The notes: a model not told the origin generated them from the letters alone. Shown: positions 1-5,575, counted from the stretch's first letter. The stretch is 6,101 nucleotides of DNA from an uncultured Bacillota bacterium (GCA_946408315.1 CAMJRV010000157.1:1-6101), one strand, 5' to 3'. Numbers and translations are program-made.

Positions 1-741
1 CACATTCCCCTTGATCTTCCCATCTAGGCAGAAGTTCTCGCCCTTTACGTCTCCGACGACCACAGAATCCCCGTCAACGGTGACCATGCCGCTGGCTATG
101 ATATTTCCCTGCACGGCGCAGGCCAGCAGTTCGATGTCTCTGCCGATCAGATCACCGACGATCTTGCCGTTGGCTCTGATGTCTCCCCTGGAAGAGATCT
201 TACCCTTTACGCTGCCTAAAAGCTCGACGTCTCCGTCGGCATTGATCTCCCCGATGAGAACGGTACCCCGGGCGATCGTCGTCACCCCGCCGCCTCCATC
301 CGTGACCGCAGGCCGATATTGCGGCGCTGACGCCTGAACCGGGATCGCCGGCTCCTGCTGGGGCTCTCGCTGCTGCGTCTGTGGCGGTACCTCCGGCTGC
401 GATTGCTGCGAAGGCTCCTGCTCCTGCGGAAATTCCTGCTGCGGCGCCTGAGGCTGCTGTTGCTGCTGTGCGGCCAGCATCGCCCTGATCCGCTCCTTTG
501 GATTCTGTACAGCATGAGTATGTACGTCTTTTTGCTCCGCGGTCAATCCCGCTTCTCTCTCCATATCTGCCATTTCGTCCGTAACACCTTCCCCTTCCGT
601 TACATCTTCGGCACTGGCGGCGGCTTCCACCACTTCTTCCGCCTGCTCTTCCGCTTCCTCTTTTTTATGTTCCGGTTCAACATTCCTTGAAATCCCGATC
701 AGTTCCGATACCGCCTGGGAAAAATTGTTCTTGACTCCCAT
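1..741 (-). CDS. Bactofilin (polymer-forming cytoskeletal protein), C-terminus cut by window edge
   Basis: The frame is open from an ATG at 741 to the left edge, giving 247 codons with no stop. Residues from about 153 to the end show the bactofilin pattern: short beta strands separated by Gly-Asp or Gly-Lys turns (GEINADGDVEL, GDLIGRDIEL, GDVKGENFCLDG), which in this family stack into a right-handed beta helix and self-assemble into filaments. Before it lie a short N-terminal segment (1-20) that could be a membrane-binding helix, an acidic Glu/Ala stretch (about 21-65), and a Gln/Pro-rich linker (about 91-130). This N-terminal region is long for the family. A GGAGG lies at 752-756, 10 nt before the ATG. 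The gene starts 28 bp after the deacetylase stop, so the two are probably one transcript. The family call is firm; the cell function (shape, wall or polysaccharide placement) is inferred. Confidence 0.88.
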   Translation of the reverse strand, partial: MGVKNNFSQAVSELIGISRNVEPEHKKEEAEEQAEEVVEAAASAEDVTEGEGVTDEMADMEREAGLTAEQKDVHTHAVQNPKERIRAMLAAQQQQQPQAPQQEFPQEQEPSQQSQPEVPPQTQQREPQQEPAIPVQASAPQYRPAVTDGGGGVTTIARGTVLIGEINADGDVELLGSVKGKISSRGDIRANGKIVGDLIGRDIELLACAVQGNIIASGMVTVDGDSVVVGDVKGENFCLDGKIKGNV

Positions 742-769
742 CTCTGACAATCCTCCAAATTCCAATTAT

Positions 770-1654
770 TTAGTAATTAATATAATTAAAAGCGACAGGA
801 GCCACGTCGTTTGTGATTCGTTCAAACTGGAATCCCTCCGCTTTGTAGTATTCTATGATCTTGGGCAGAGCCGCAACGGTACAGGATTTCCCGATGCTGT
901 CATGCATGAGCAGAATAATCCGGTCCTTTCCGGCTGACGATTGGACAGTGCTGTTGTAGACTGAGCTTTGCGTGGCGTGGGCGATCGCATCGCCGCTGGA
1001 AGAATTCCAGTCATAATAAGTAAAGCCGCGCCGCGTCATTTCCGCGATAATCTCTTCATAATACTGGGCACTGTATTTATTGATGCTCCCTCCCGGGAAC
1101 CTGAAAATTTCAGGCTTTACGCCGGTGACTTCATAAATCAGGTCGTAAGTCTGATGGAAATCATCCAGAAAGCTTTCGACAGACTGATAGATGCTGCTGT
1201 ATACGTGGGAATAGGTATGGATCCCTATGGTGTGGCCTTCCTCGACGATCCTCTTCATGAGATCCTTTTCTCTGACGCCCTCTCTCCCTATGATAAAGAA
1301 GGTCGCTTTGATATTCTCTTGTTTCAGAATGTCCAGAATTTCGGCCGTTCTGGCGGAAGGCCCGTCGTCGAAGGTGAGATATACCGTTTTAGGCACTGTT
1401 TTCGTTTTCTCCGCCAACTTCGCGTACATATCAGGGTATCCCTCCTGATATTCGATGGTAAGGCCGTTTTGGGGCTTCTCCTCCACGGGATTCGATTGGG
1501 CAAGCACAACTTCAGATTGCATTTCTGAAATCTGATCCTTGTAGTTTCCATTGATGACAGTCAGACAGATCGTGGAGACCGTCAGCCCAAAAATAAGCAA
1601 TATTACGAGAACAACAATCAAATGCCTAAAGAATCTTACACTTCCGAAATACAT
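770..1654 (-). CDS. Membrane-anchored polysaccharide deacetylase (CE4/NodB domain)
   Basis: CE4 enzymes remove N- or O-acetyl groups from peptidoglycan or other polysaccharides using a metal ion. Numbered from a GTG at 1663 (297 residues), the protein has one N-terminal membrane helix (about 13-36), a linker (about 40-90), then a NodB domain with all motifs: TFDDGP at 97-102 (catalytic base D99, metal D100), HTYSH at 149-153 (metal histidines), RFPGG at 188-192, DW at 218-219 and LLMHD at 251-255 (H254). The domain should therefore lie outside the membrane and be active. I chose the ATG at 1654 (fourth codon of the longer frame) because GGAAAG at 1663-1668 sits 8 nt before it; the GTG at 1663 lacks a well-placed site. 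A strong promoter lies at 1742-1770 and the bactofilin gene follows. The substrate cannot be read from sequence; a PgdA/PdaA-like wall role is plausible. Confidence 0.93.
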   Translation of the reverse strand: MYFGSVRFFRHLIVVLVILLIFGLTVSTICLTVINGNYKDQISEMQSEVVLAQSNPVEEKPQNGLTIEYQEGYPDMYAKLAEKTKTVPKTVYLTFDDGPSARTAEILDILKQENIKATFFIIGREGVREKDLMKRIVEEGHTIGIHTYSHVYSSIYQSVESFLDDFHQTYDLIYEVTGVKPEIFRFPGGSINKYSAQYYEEIIAEMTRRGFTYYDWNSSSGDAIAHATQSSVYNSTVQSSAGKDRIILLMHDSIGKSCTVAALPKIIEYYKAEGFQFERITNDVAPVAFNYINY

Positions 1655-1741
1655 AACGCACACTTTCCATAATCAAAGAATTCCAATCCAGCAAAATTGA
1701 AGAATTGCAATTCAGTTAAAGCTGAGCAAATCCGTTAATTA
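1655..1741 (-). other. 5' leader of the deacetylase-bactofilin unit
   Basis: About 80 nt separate the predicted transcription start (near 1735) from the deacetylase start codon. The leader is AT-rich and contains a perfect 12-bp palindrome, GAATTGCAATTC, at 1702-1713. No known riboswitch fold was recognised. The palindrome could be an operator downstream of the start site or may be chance in AT-rich DNA. Confidence 0.35.
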
Positions 1742-1770
1742 ATTATATCTGCCTCACCGACGTTTTTCAA
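1742..1770 (-). promoter_or_regulatory. Sigma-A-type promoter for the deacetylase-bactofilin unit
   Basis: On the minus strand TTGAAA (1765-1770) and TATAAT (1742-1747) are separated by exactly 17 bp. The -10 matches consensus fully and the -35 in five of six positions. It faces the deacetylase gene, about 88 bp from its ATG. A GGCCG-TAT-CGGCC inverted repeat (1779-1791) lies 8 bp upstream of the -35 and could bind a regulator. Confidence 0.75.
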
Positions 1771-1822
1771 CAGATTTCGGCCGTATCGGCCATAAAATTC
1801 TTCAGCTGGATTCAATTCACCG

Positions 1823-1859
1823 TCGATTTTAGACATTCTCCGCTCTGCCCTAAAATCGA
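1823..1859 (-). repeat. 10-bp perfect inverted repeat at the metallophosphoesterase stop codon
   Basis: TCGATTTTAG (1823-1832) and CTAAAATCGA (1850-1859) are perfect reverse complements around a 17-nt loop. The right arm contains the last codons and the stop of the metallophosphoesterase. The stem is AT-rich and no T-run follows on the minus strand, so it is a poor intrinsic terminator; it may instead protect the 3' end of the message. Confidence 0.5.
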
Positions 1860-2392
1860 TCGCTGTCATTGAGCATATTTTTGATGGCTCCCGCCCCTGT
1901 CTTTTGGAACTGGCGGACGTCTTCATACAGGATCGAAGCATCCAGAGAATCCTTCGTCACGGTGACTACGGCATAGGAACCCTTTCTTCCTCCGACCGGA
2001 AGGGAAAGGCTTCCCGGATTCAACAAATAGAGGCCCTCCGCCTCACAGAACAGGGGAATGTGGGTATGTCCGAAAAATGCCGCCCGGCATTGAAGGGATT
2101 CCGCCTTGTACATGATATTCTCATAGCCTTGTTTTACGCTCTCCATATGGCCATGGGCCAGAAAAATCCTGCCGAAATCGGTCTCAAGGATATGATATCC
2201 GTCCTTTGAAAAGGACCCGTCCATATTGCCTTTCACGCCGATCAGGGAAACGTTCAGCAGCTCTTTCATTCTCTTCGCGTCATTCCAGTGGTCTCCCAGA
2301 TGAACGATCAGATCGATCTCGTCGAGGCTTTCATATATTTCCATGGCTTTGTCGATCCTGCCGTGAGTGTCGCTGATTACATAAATTCGCAC
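1850..2392 (-). CDS. YfcE/MJ0936-family metallophosphoesterase
   Basis: This 180-residue protein is the usual length for the small single-domain calcineurin-like phosphodiesterases typified by YfcE and MJ0936, which hydrolyse phosphodiester bonds with two bound metal ions. All metal-binding motifs are present: SDTHG (D8, H10), GDH (D34), GNMD (N56, D58), HGH (H80, H82) and GHTH (H109, H111), followed by NPGS at 125-128. It has no signal peptide and should be cytoplasmic. The start is a GTG at 2392, with AGGAGG at 2404-2409, 11 nt upstream. It stands alone between the hcp terminator and the deacetylase promoter. No clear promoter was found directly upstream, where a hairpin occupies the leader. 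The physiological substrate of this subfamily is largely unknown; the natural role here is not inferred. Confidence 0.92.
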   Translation of the reverse strand: MRIYVISDTHGRIDKAMEIYESLDEIDLIVHLGDHWNDAKRMKELLNVSLIGVKGNMDGSFSKDGYHILETDFGRIFLAHGHMESVKQGYENIMYKAESLQCRAAFFGHTHIPLFCEAEGLYLLNPGSLSLPVGGRKGSYAVVTVTKDSLDASILYEDVRQFQKTGAGAIKNMLNDSDRF

Positions 2393-2422
2393 GTAATAAA
2401 ATTCCTCCTTTGTGGTTAGGTG

Positions 2423-2468
2423 TTCAGTTGTCAGGTGCGCAGCTGTGATTGAGCGCCTGACAACTGAA
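2423..2468 (-). repeat. Strong imperfect hairpin in the metallophosphoesterase leader
   Basis: TTCAGTTGTCAGG (2423-2435) pairs perfectly with CCTGACAACTGAA (2456-2468). CGC (2438-2440) then pairs with GCG (2453-2455) after a 2-nt bulge, leaving a 12-nt loop. It begins in the A/T-run of the hcp terminator and ends about 14 nt before the AGGAGG of the next gene. No U-tract follows in either direction, so it is not a plain terminator. It could be a leader structure, an mRNA-stabilising stem or a remnant of a small repeat element. Confidence 0.55.
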
Positions 2469-2511
2469 AAAAGTTTATCACAGAATTTTATATTCTGCGA
2501 TAAACTTTTTT
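2467..2511 (-). terminator. Rho-independent terminator after hcp
   Basis: The arms 2467-2486 and 2492-2511 pair over 20 positions with a single A/C mismatch, around the loop TTTAT. The stem is flanked by six A and six T residues, so it gives a U-tail on either strand. It lies 53 bp past the hcp stop and separates hcp from the metallophosphoesterase gene. No plus-strand gene ends here, so its working direction is taken as minus. Confidence 0.85.
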
Positions 2512-2563
2512 ATATTAAGGGGTAGTCAGTGTGTATAATTACTGCCCGATCCAGATTCCTCGA

Positions 2564-4156
2564 CTAGCCGAGGATCTTTTTCAGGTCAGCTTCCGGCGTG
2601 GAAGTCGGCGAAATCTGGTATTCCTTGACCAACAGGTCCAGAACGTTCGGCGAAACGAATGCCGGAAGTGTCGGTCCGAGGTAGATATTCTTGATGCCGA
2701 GGGCAAGCAGCGTCAGCAGGATGCAGACGGCTTTCTGCTCATACCAGGACAACACGAGGGACAACGGCAGGTCGTTTACGCCGCAGTCGAAGGCTTCCGC
2801 CAGGGCGACGGCAACCTGGATTGCGCTGTAGGCATCGTTGCACTGTCCCATATCCATGATTCTTGGGAGTCCTCCGATTTCGCCGATGTTCAGGTCGTTA
2901 AACCGGTATTTTCCGCAGGCAAGCGTCAAAATGATCGTATCCTTCGGCGTCTGGCTTACAAAATCCGTATAGTAGTTTCTGCCCGGCTTCGCGCCGTCGC
3001 AGCCGCCTACCAGGAAGAAATGCTTGATCGCGCCTGCTTTTACCGCGTCGATCACCTTATCTGCTACGGAAAGCACCGTTCCTCTTGCAAAACCGGTGGT
3101 TACAGTTTCACCGCCGTTGATGCCGGTCAGCTTCTGATCTTCTGCATAGCCGCCGAGTTCCAGAGCCTTTTCGATCACAGGCGTGAAATCCTTCTTTTCG
3201 TCGATATGGACCATTTCCGGATATGCGACCACTTCCGTGGTGAATACTCTGTCAAAATAGCTTCCCTTTACAGGCATCAAACAGTTTGTCGTAAACAGAA
3301 TCGGCGCCGGAAGTCCGTCAAATTCCTTCTGCTGATTCTGCCAGGCGGTTCCGAAATTGCCTTTCAGATGCTTGTATGCCTTCAGTTTCGGATAGCCGTG
3401 GGCCGGAAGCATTTCGCTGTGGGTATAGATATTGATTCCCTTGTCCTTCGTCTGTTCCAGCAGGAGATAGAGATCATAGAGATCATGGCCGGATACGACG
3501 ATAAACGGTCCTTTCTCGATGGTGAGCGGCACTGTCGTCGGTACGGGAGTACCGTAGGTTTCCGTGTTGGCCTGATCGAGCAGGGCCATACATTTCAGAT
3601 TGACGTGTCCCGTTTCCAAAACGAGAGGCAACAAAGTCTCCAGGTCTGTTTCTTCGAGCCCTACCGCACGCATTCCCTTATAGAAGAACTGGTTTACTTC
3701 TTTGTCGGTATATCCCAGCACCATCGCATGGTATGCGTAGGCGGCCATTCCCTTCAATCCAAACAGGATCAGAGATTTCAAAGAACGGATATCCTCATTG
3801 GAAGTCCAAAGATCATTCATATTGTATCGATAGCTTCTGCTGCACTGTGAACTATAGTCGCTGCAGCGGGAAACAAGGTTTGCGATTTCCTTTTCCGTCT
3901 TTTCGATCTGCTTTTTGAGGGATTCATTGTCAAAGCTTACGTTGGTTACGGTAGTAAATAAACCTTCGATCATGACTCTGTCGGTAGCGGCAGTCGCCTC
4001 CGCGTCATTGGCTGCATATGCAAGTCCGATCAACGCTCCGATCAGATCATCCTGCAGTCCGGCGGTATCCGCCTGCTTGCCGCATACTCCCGCGGCCCCC
4101 TGACATGCCACACTCTTTGCAGTTTGTTCACACTGAAAACAAAACATGTTAGACAT
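2564..4156 (-). CDS. hcp: Hybrid cluster protein (Hcp; hydroxylamine reductase family)
   Basis: Hcp carries an Fe-S cubane and a hybrid Fe-S-O cluster. The family is annotated as hydroxylamine reductase, and work in enteric bacteria supports a nitric oxide reductase role in nitrosative stress defence. This 530-residue protein has the N-terminal cysteines C6, C9, C18 and C25 with the short spacing typical of strict anaerobes rather than the enterobacterial form. All hybrid-cluster ligands are visible by motif: H224 (SGHDLYDL), E248 (HSEML), C292 (TTNCLMP), C386 (GGCDGAKPGR), C414 (LACGKYRFN), C439 (MGQCNDAY), E473 and K475 (WYEQKAVC). The length fits a full enzyme. The ATG at 4156 has a perfect AGGAGGT (4162-4168) 5 nt upstream. 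No hcr reductase gene adjoins it, as is common in anaerobes. A terminator follows at 2467-2511. Confidence 0.97.
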   Translation of the reverse strand: MSNMFCFQCEQTAKSVACQGAAGVCGKQADTAGLQDDLIGALIGLAYAANDAEATAATDRVMIEGLFTTVTNVSFDNESLKKQIEKTEKEIANLVSRCSDYSSQCSRSYRYNMNDLWTSNEDIRSLKSLILFGLKGMAAYAYHAMVLGYTDKEVNQFFYKGMRAVGLEETDLETLLPLVLETGHVNLKCMALLDQANTETYGTPVPTTVPLTIEKGPFIVVSGHDLYDLYLLLEQTKDKGINIYTHSEMLPAHGYPKLKAYKHLKGNFGTAWQNQQKEFDGLPAPILFTTNCLMPVKGSYFDRVFTTEVVAYPEMVHIDEKKDFTPVIEKALELGGYAEDQKLTGINGGETVTTGFARGTVLSVADKVIDAVKAGAIKHFFLVGGCDGAKPGRNYYTDFVSQTPKDTIILTLACGKYRFNDLNIGEIGGLPRIMDMGQCNDAYSAIQVAVALAEAFDCGVNDLPLSLVLSWYEQKAVCILLTLLALGIKNIYLGPTLPAFVSPNVLDLLVKEYQISPTSTPEADLKKILG

Positions 4157-4195
4157 TCTTTACCTCCTAAATCTTTCCTATTACAATTCAACTTA

Positions 4196-4216
4196 ATAAC
4201 GAATTGATAACGAATT
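4196..4216 (-). repeat. Tandem ATAACGAATT repeats, 11-bp period, upstream of hcp
   Basis: ATAACGAATT occurs at 4196-4205 and again at 4207-4216, so equivalent bases lie 11 bp apart, about one helical turn. The repeats end 40 bp before the hcp ATG. This spacing would let two protein subunits bind the same DNA face. GAATT...AATTC (4201-4217) also makes a short inverted repeat within it. I do not recognise a specific regulator site. Confidence 0.4.
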
Positions 4217-4258
4217 CATTTATACCTTCTAGATTACAGGATCAGAGAATTTTAGTCT

Positions 4259-4293
4259 GTTGCTTTTGCAACGCAAAAGGGATTTTTTTTGCG
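4259..4293. repeat. Mutually exclusive short hairpins upstream of hcp
   Basis: Three stems share bases: GTTGC/GCAAC (4259-4263 with 4268-4272), CTTTTGC/GCAAAAG (4263-4269 with 4273-4279) and CGCAAAA/TTTTGCG (4272-4278 with 4287-4293). On the plus strand the second stem is followed by eight T residues (4283-4290) and looks like an intrinsic terminator, although no plus-strand gene precedes it. On the minus strand it lies between the DUF1048-like gene and hcp. Confidence 0.4.
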
Positions 4294-4361
4294 CGGGCAA
4301 CTTGCGCGGACAAAAACGTTAAATGGTAATTACCCCATCCGCCGGAAATCAAACGCAGAAA

Positions 4362-5042
4362 TTATTCCCGGCATGAGCTCGCCCGATCCCCAAAACCCTT
4401 GACAATCAGGTAGGCGGCCGCGAAAACTGCAAGAGAGATAAAGACGTTGACTTGAAACAGTCTGATATCGTCCATCAGCATTCTGACCCCTATAGTTCCC
4501 GAAAAATACAGGACAAACCCGATCAGGAAGAATATTCGATACCGCGACAGACCTTTCCCAGGCAACTTAAAAGAATATCTCGTAATATATCCATAGACAG
4601 CCCAGGCGCCGAACACGATCAGGAGCGCCGAAACGGCAAACCCTAAGGTGATCGTTATGGTAAAACCCCCGTGAAAAAAAGCTCCGTAAAGGACTCCTGA
4701 AAAAACAGCCTCGACAATGAACAGGCTTCCCAGGCCCGCAACAAGCACATACGCCCATTCCATCGCTTTTTCATAAAAGCTCTTTTGCCTGCCGCTTTCC
4801 ATCAGTTCGTCACAAAAACCTTTGTAGTTTTCTCCGATGGCCTGGTCTGCAGTTTCGCCTCTCAGCTGCGCCTCATAGATCATGCCGAAAAGCTCTCGTC
4901 TGATCGCTTCGATATCATAATCGCAGAGGTTGGAACTGCGGAGATAGACCACCATGTCTGTCATAAGCCGGCGATTCTCCTGCGACAGCAGTTTATCCTT
5001 TTCATTGTTCTCCTTCCGGAGTTTCTTCAATCTATTCACCAT
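4362..5042 (-). CDS. DUF1048-like protein with four transmembrane helices
   Basis: The function is unknown. The 226-residue protein has two parts. Residues 1-85 are charged and soluble, with the pattern of DUF1048-type proteins encoded beside PadR regulators (LRKEN at the start, then MVVYLRSSNLCDYD and a GENYKGFCDEL stretch). Residues 96-118, 127-150, 169-188 and 196-216 are four hydrophobic helices. DUF1048 proteins I know of are mostly short and soluble, so the membrane half is notable, though soluble-plus-TM variants occur in related families. The ATG at 5042 lies inside the end of padR (11-bp overlap) with GGAGG at 5049-5053, 6 nt upstream, so translation is probably coupled. It shares the padR promoter. 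A membrane sensor or a partner of the regulator is a guess only; the family assignment is by recognition of sequence pattern. Confidence 0.8.
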   Translation of the reverse strand: MVNRLKKLRKENNEKDKLLSQENRRLMTDMVVYLRSSNLCDYDIEAIRRELFGMIYEAQLRGETADQAIGENYKGFCDELMESGRQKSFYEKAMEWAYVLVAGLGSLFIVEAVFSGVLYGAFFHGGFTITITLGFAVSALLIVFGAWAVYGYITRYSFKLPGKGLSRYRIFFLIGFVLYFSGTIGVRMLMDDIRLFQVNVFISLAVFAAAYLIVKGFGDRASSCRE

Positions 5043-5370
5043 GTTTTTCCTCCAATTTCATGATATTTTCCACCGCTCTTGAAATGGCCTCCCAGCACGC
5101 CGCAAACGAAGCCAGTATTTCTCTTCCCGTCGGAGTAATGGAATAGTATTTTCTGCTGGGTCCCAGCGGAGAGGGCCTGACTTCCGAAGTGATCCATTCT
5201 TTTTTCTCCAGTCGGACGAGCAGCGGATAAATCGTCCCCTCCCGGATATCCCCAAATCCGTGCTGAGCCAGCTTCTCCATAATTTCGTAACCGTATGTCG
5301 TTTCCGCCGCGATTACTTTTAAAATGCACCCTTCCAGCGTTCCTTTCATCAGTTGTGACTGATCGAACAT
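5032..5370 (-). CDS. PadR-family transcriptional regulator
   Basis: PadR proteins are dimeric winged-helix repressors that often respond to small toxic or envelope-active molecules. From the ATG at 5370 the protein has 112 residues, typical of the short PadR subgroup. It shows QLMKGTLEGCILKVI at 6-20, YGYEI at 26-30, the recognition segment EGTIYPLLVRLEK at 44-56, the wing GPSRKYYSIT at 70-79, TGRE at 81-84, and a C-terminal dimerisation helix. An upstream in-frame ATG at 5394 would add eight residues but has no ribosome binding site. The chosen start has AGGTGA at 5375-5380, 4 nt before it, and gives the usual PadR N-terminus. It overlaps the next gene by 11 bp. Autoregulation is common in the family, and short inverted repeats overlap the promoter at 5396-5426. 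The ligand is unknown. Confidence 0.93.
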   Translation of the reverse strand: MFDQSQLMKGTLEGCILKVIAAETTYGYEIMEKLAQHGFGDIREGTIYPLLVRLEKKEWITSEVRPSPLGPSRKYYSITPTGREILASFAACWEAISRAVENIMKLEEKHGE

Positions 5371-5395
5371 TCTATCACCTACCTTGTTTCGCATA

Positions 5396-5426
5396 GTAGT
5401 ATAGCTACATTGTAATGCATGGTAGC
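5396..5426. promoter_or_regulatory. Overlapping inverted repeats at the padR promoter, candidate operator
   Basis: GTAG (5396-5399) and CTAC (5405-5408) form one inverted repeat; GCTAC (5404-5408) and GTAGC (5422-5426) form a second with a 13-bp gap. Both flank or cover the -10 and start site of the padR promoter. This placement fits a repressor site, but the arms are only 4-5 bp and do not match the classic PadR box exactly. Confidence 0.35.
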
Positions 5427-5437
5427 CCTGCCGTCAA
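5409..5437 (-). promoter_or_regulatory. Sigma-A-type promoter for padR and the membrane protein
   Basis: On the minus strand TTGACG (5432-5437) and TACAAT (5409-5414) are separated by 17 bp, each matching consensus in five of six positions. The start site would be near 5402, so the in-frame ATG at 5394 would have almost no leader, which supports the start at 5370. Confidence 0.75.
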
Positions 5438-5457
5438 CTGAAAATTTATTTACGTTT

Positions 5458-5487
5458 GAAAACTTTTCGCGTTGTAAAAAAGTTTTC
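5458..5487. repeat. 10-bp perfect inverted repeat upstream of the padR promoter
   Basis: GAAAACTTTT (5458-5467) and AAAAGTTTTC (5478-5487) are perfect reverse complements around a 10-nt loop. It lies 20 bp upstream of the padR -35 and just beyond the preceding terminator. It could be an AT-rich upstream promoter element, an operator or a weak second hairpin. Confidence 0.4.
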
Positions 5488-5506
5488 AGCACTCTATCGC
5501 CGCCAT

Positions 5507-5558
5507 AAAAAAAGTACGCCTCAAATAGTGGATTCATCCATTATTTGGAGGCGCACTT
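5507..5558 (-). terminator. Rho-independent terminator after the MGMT-family gene
   Basis: On the minus strand the arm at 5536-5558 pairs with that at 5512-5533 through about 20 base pairs, with one bulge and wobble or mismatch positions, around a 2-nt apical spacer (the real loop would be slightly larger). Seven T residues follow (5507-5513, the first ones shared with the stem). It closes the isomerase-MGMT unit 33 bp past the stop codon. Confidence 0.85.
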
Positions 5559-5561
5559 CAC

Positions 5562-5575
5562 GCGGACTACTCCGC
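5562..5575. repeat. Short GC-rich hairpin between the MGMT stop and terminator
   Basis: GCGGA (5562-5566) and TCCGC (5571-5575) are perfect inverted arms around the loop CTAC. On the plus strand a T-run (5584-5589) follows after 8 nt, too far for a standard terminator. It may be part of the 3' end structure of the isomerase-MGMT transcript. Confidence 0.35.

Larger units (their letters stand above)
4157..4361. other. 205-bp regulatory gap upstream of hcp
   Basis: This AT-rich gap holds no gene that I can support. It contains a direct repeat near hcp (4196-4216), alternative short hairpins (4259-4293), a doubled TTGCGCGG (4289-4296 and 4303-4310) and a GGTAATTACC palindrome (4325-4334). I found no convincing -35/-10 pair for hcp; TAAAAT and TATAAA stretches exist but lack good -35 partners at the right spacing. 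This would fit an activator-dependent promoter, which is inference. No clear U-tailed terminator for the upstream membrane-protein gene is visible on the minus strand. Confidence 0.5.

Noticed and set aside
403..690. Plus-strand Leu/Arg/Phe-rich open frame near the left edge
   Set aside because: It is the complement of the Gln/Pro-rich and acidic part of the bactofilin; the composition follows from that repeat.
968..1528. Plus-strand 186-codon open frame
   Set aside because: It lies opposite the deacetylase, which has all catalytic motifs on the minus strand. No domain or start signal supports it.
2415..2468. Possible integron attC site, because GTTAGGT lies beside a hairpin
   Set aside because: The core sites are in the wrong order and only one is present; no integrase or cassette structure is visible.
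2554..2581. CCTCG/CGAGG hairpin over the hcp stop codon followed by T residues on the plus strand
   Set aside because: The T-run is on the strand opposite to hcp and inside its coding region. A much better terminator lies at 2467-2511, so this is probably incidental.
2531..3850. A 439-codon open frame on the plus strand opposite hcp
   Set aside because: It is antisense to a clear, complete hcp gene with all metal ligands. Its translation is rich in Arg, Gln and Cys without recognisable domains, and it has no ribosome binding site. Long antisense frames are common opposite biased codon use.
5371..5394. Longer PadR start at 5394
   Set aside because: It has no ribosome binding site and would begin only about 8 nt after the predicted transcription start, while the ATG at 5370 has a good AGGTGA and gives the normal family N-terminus.
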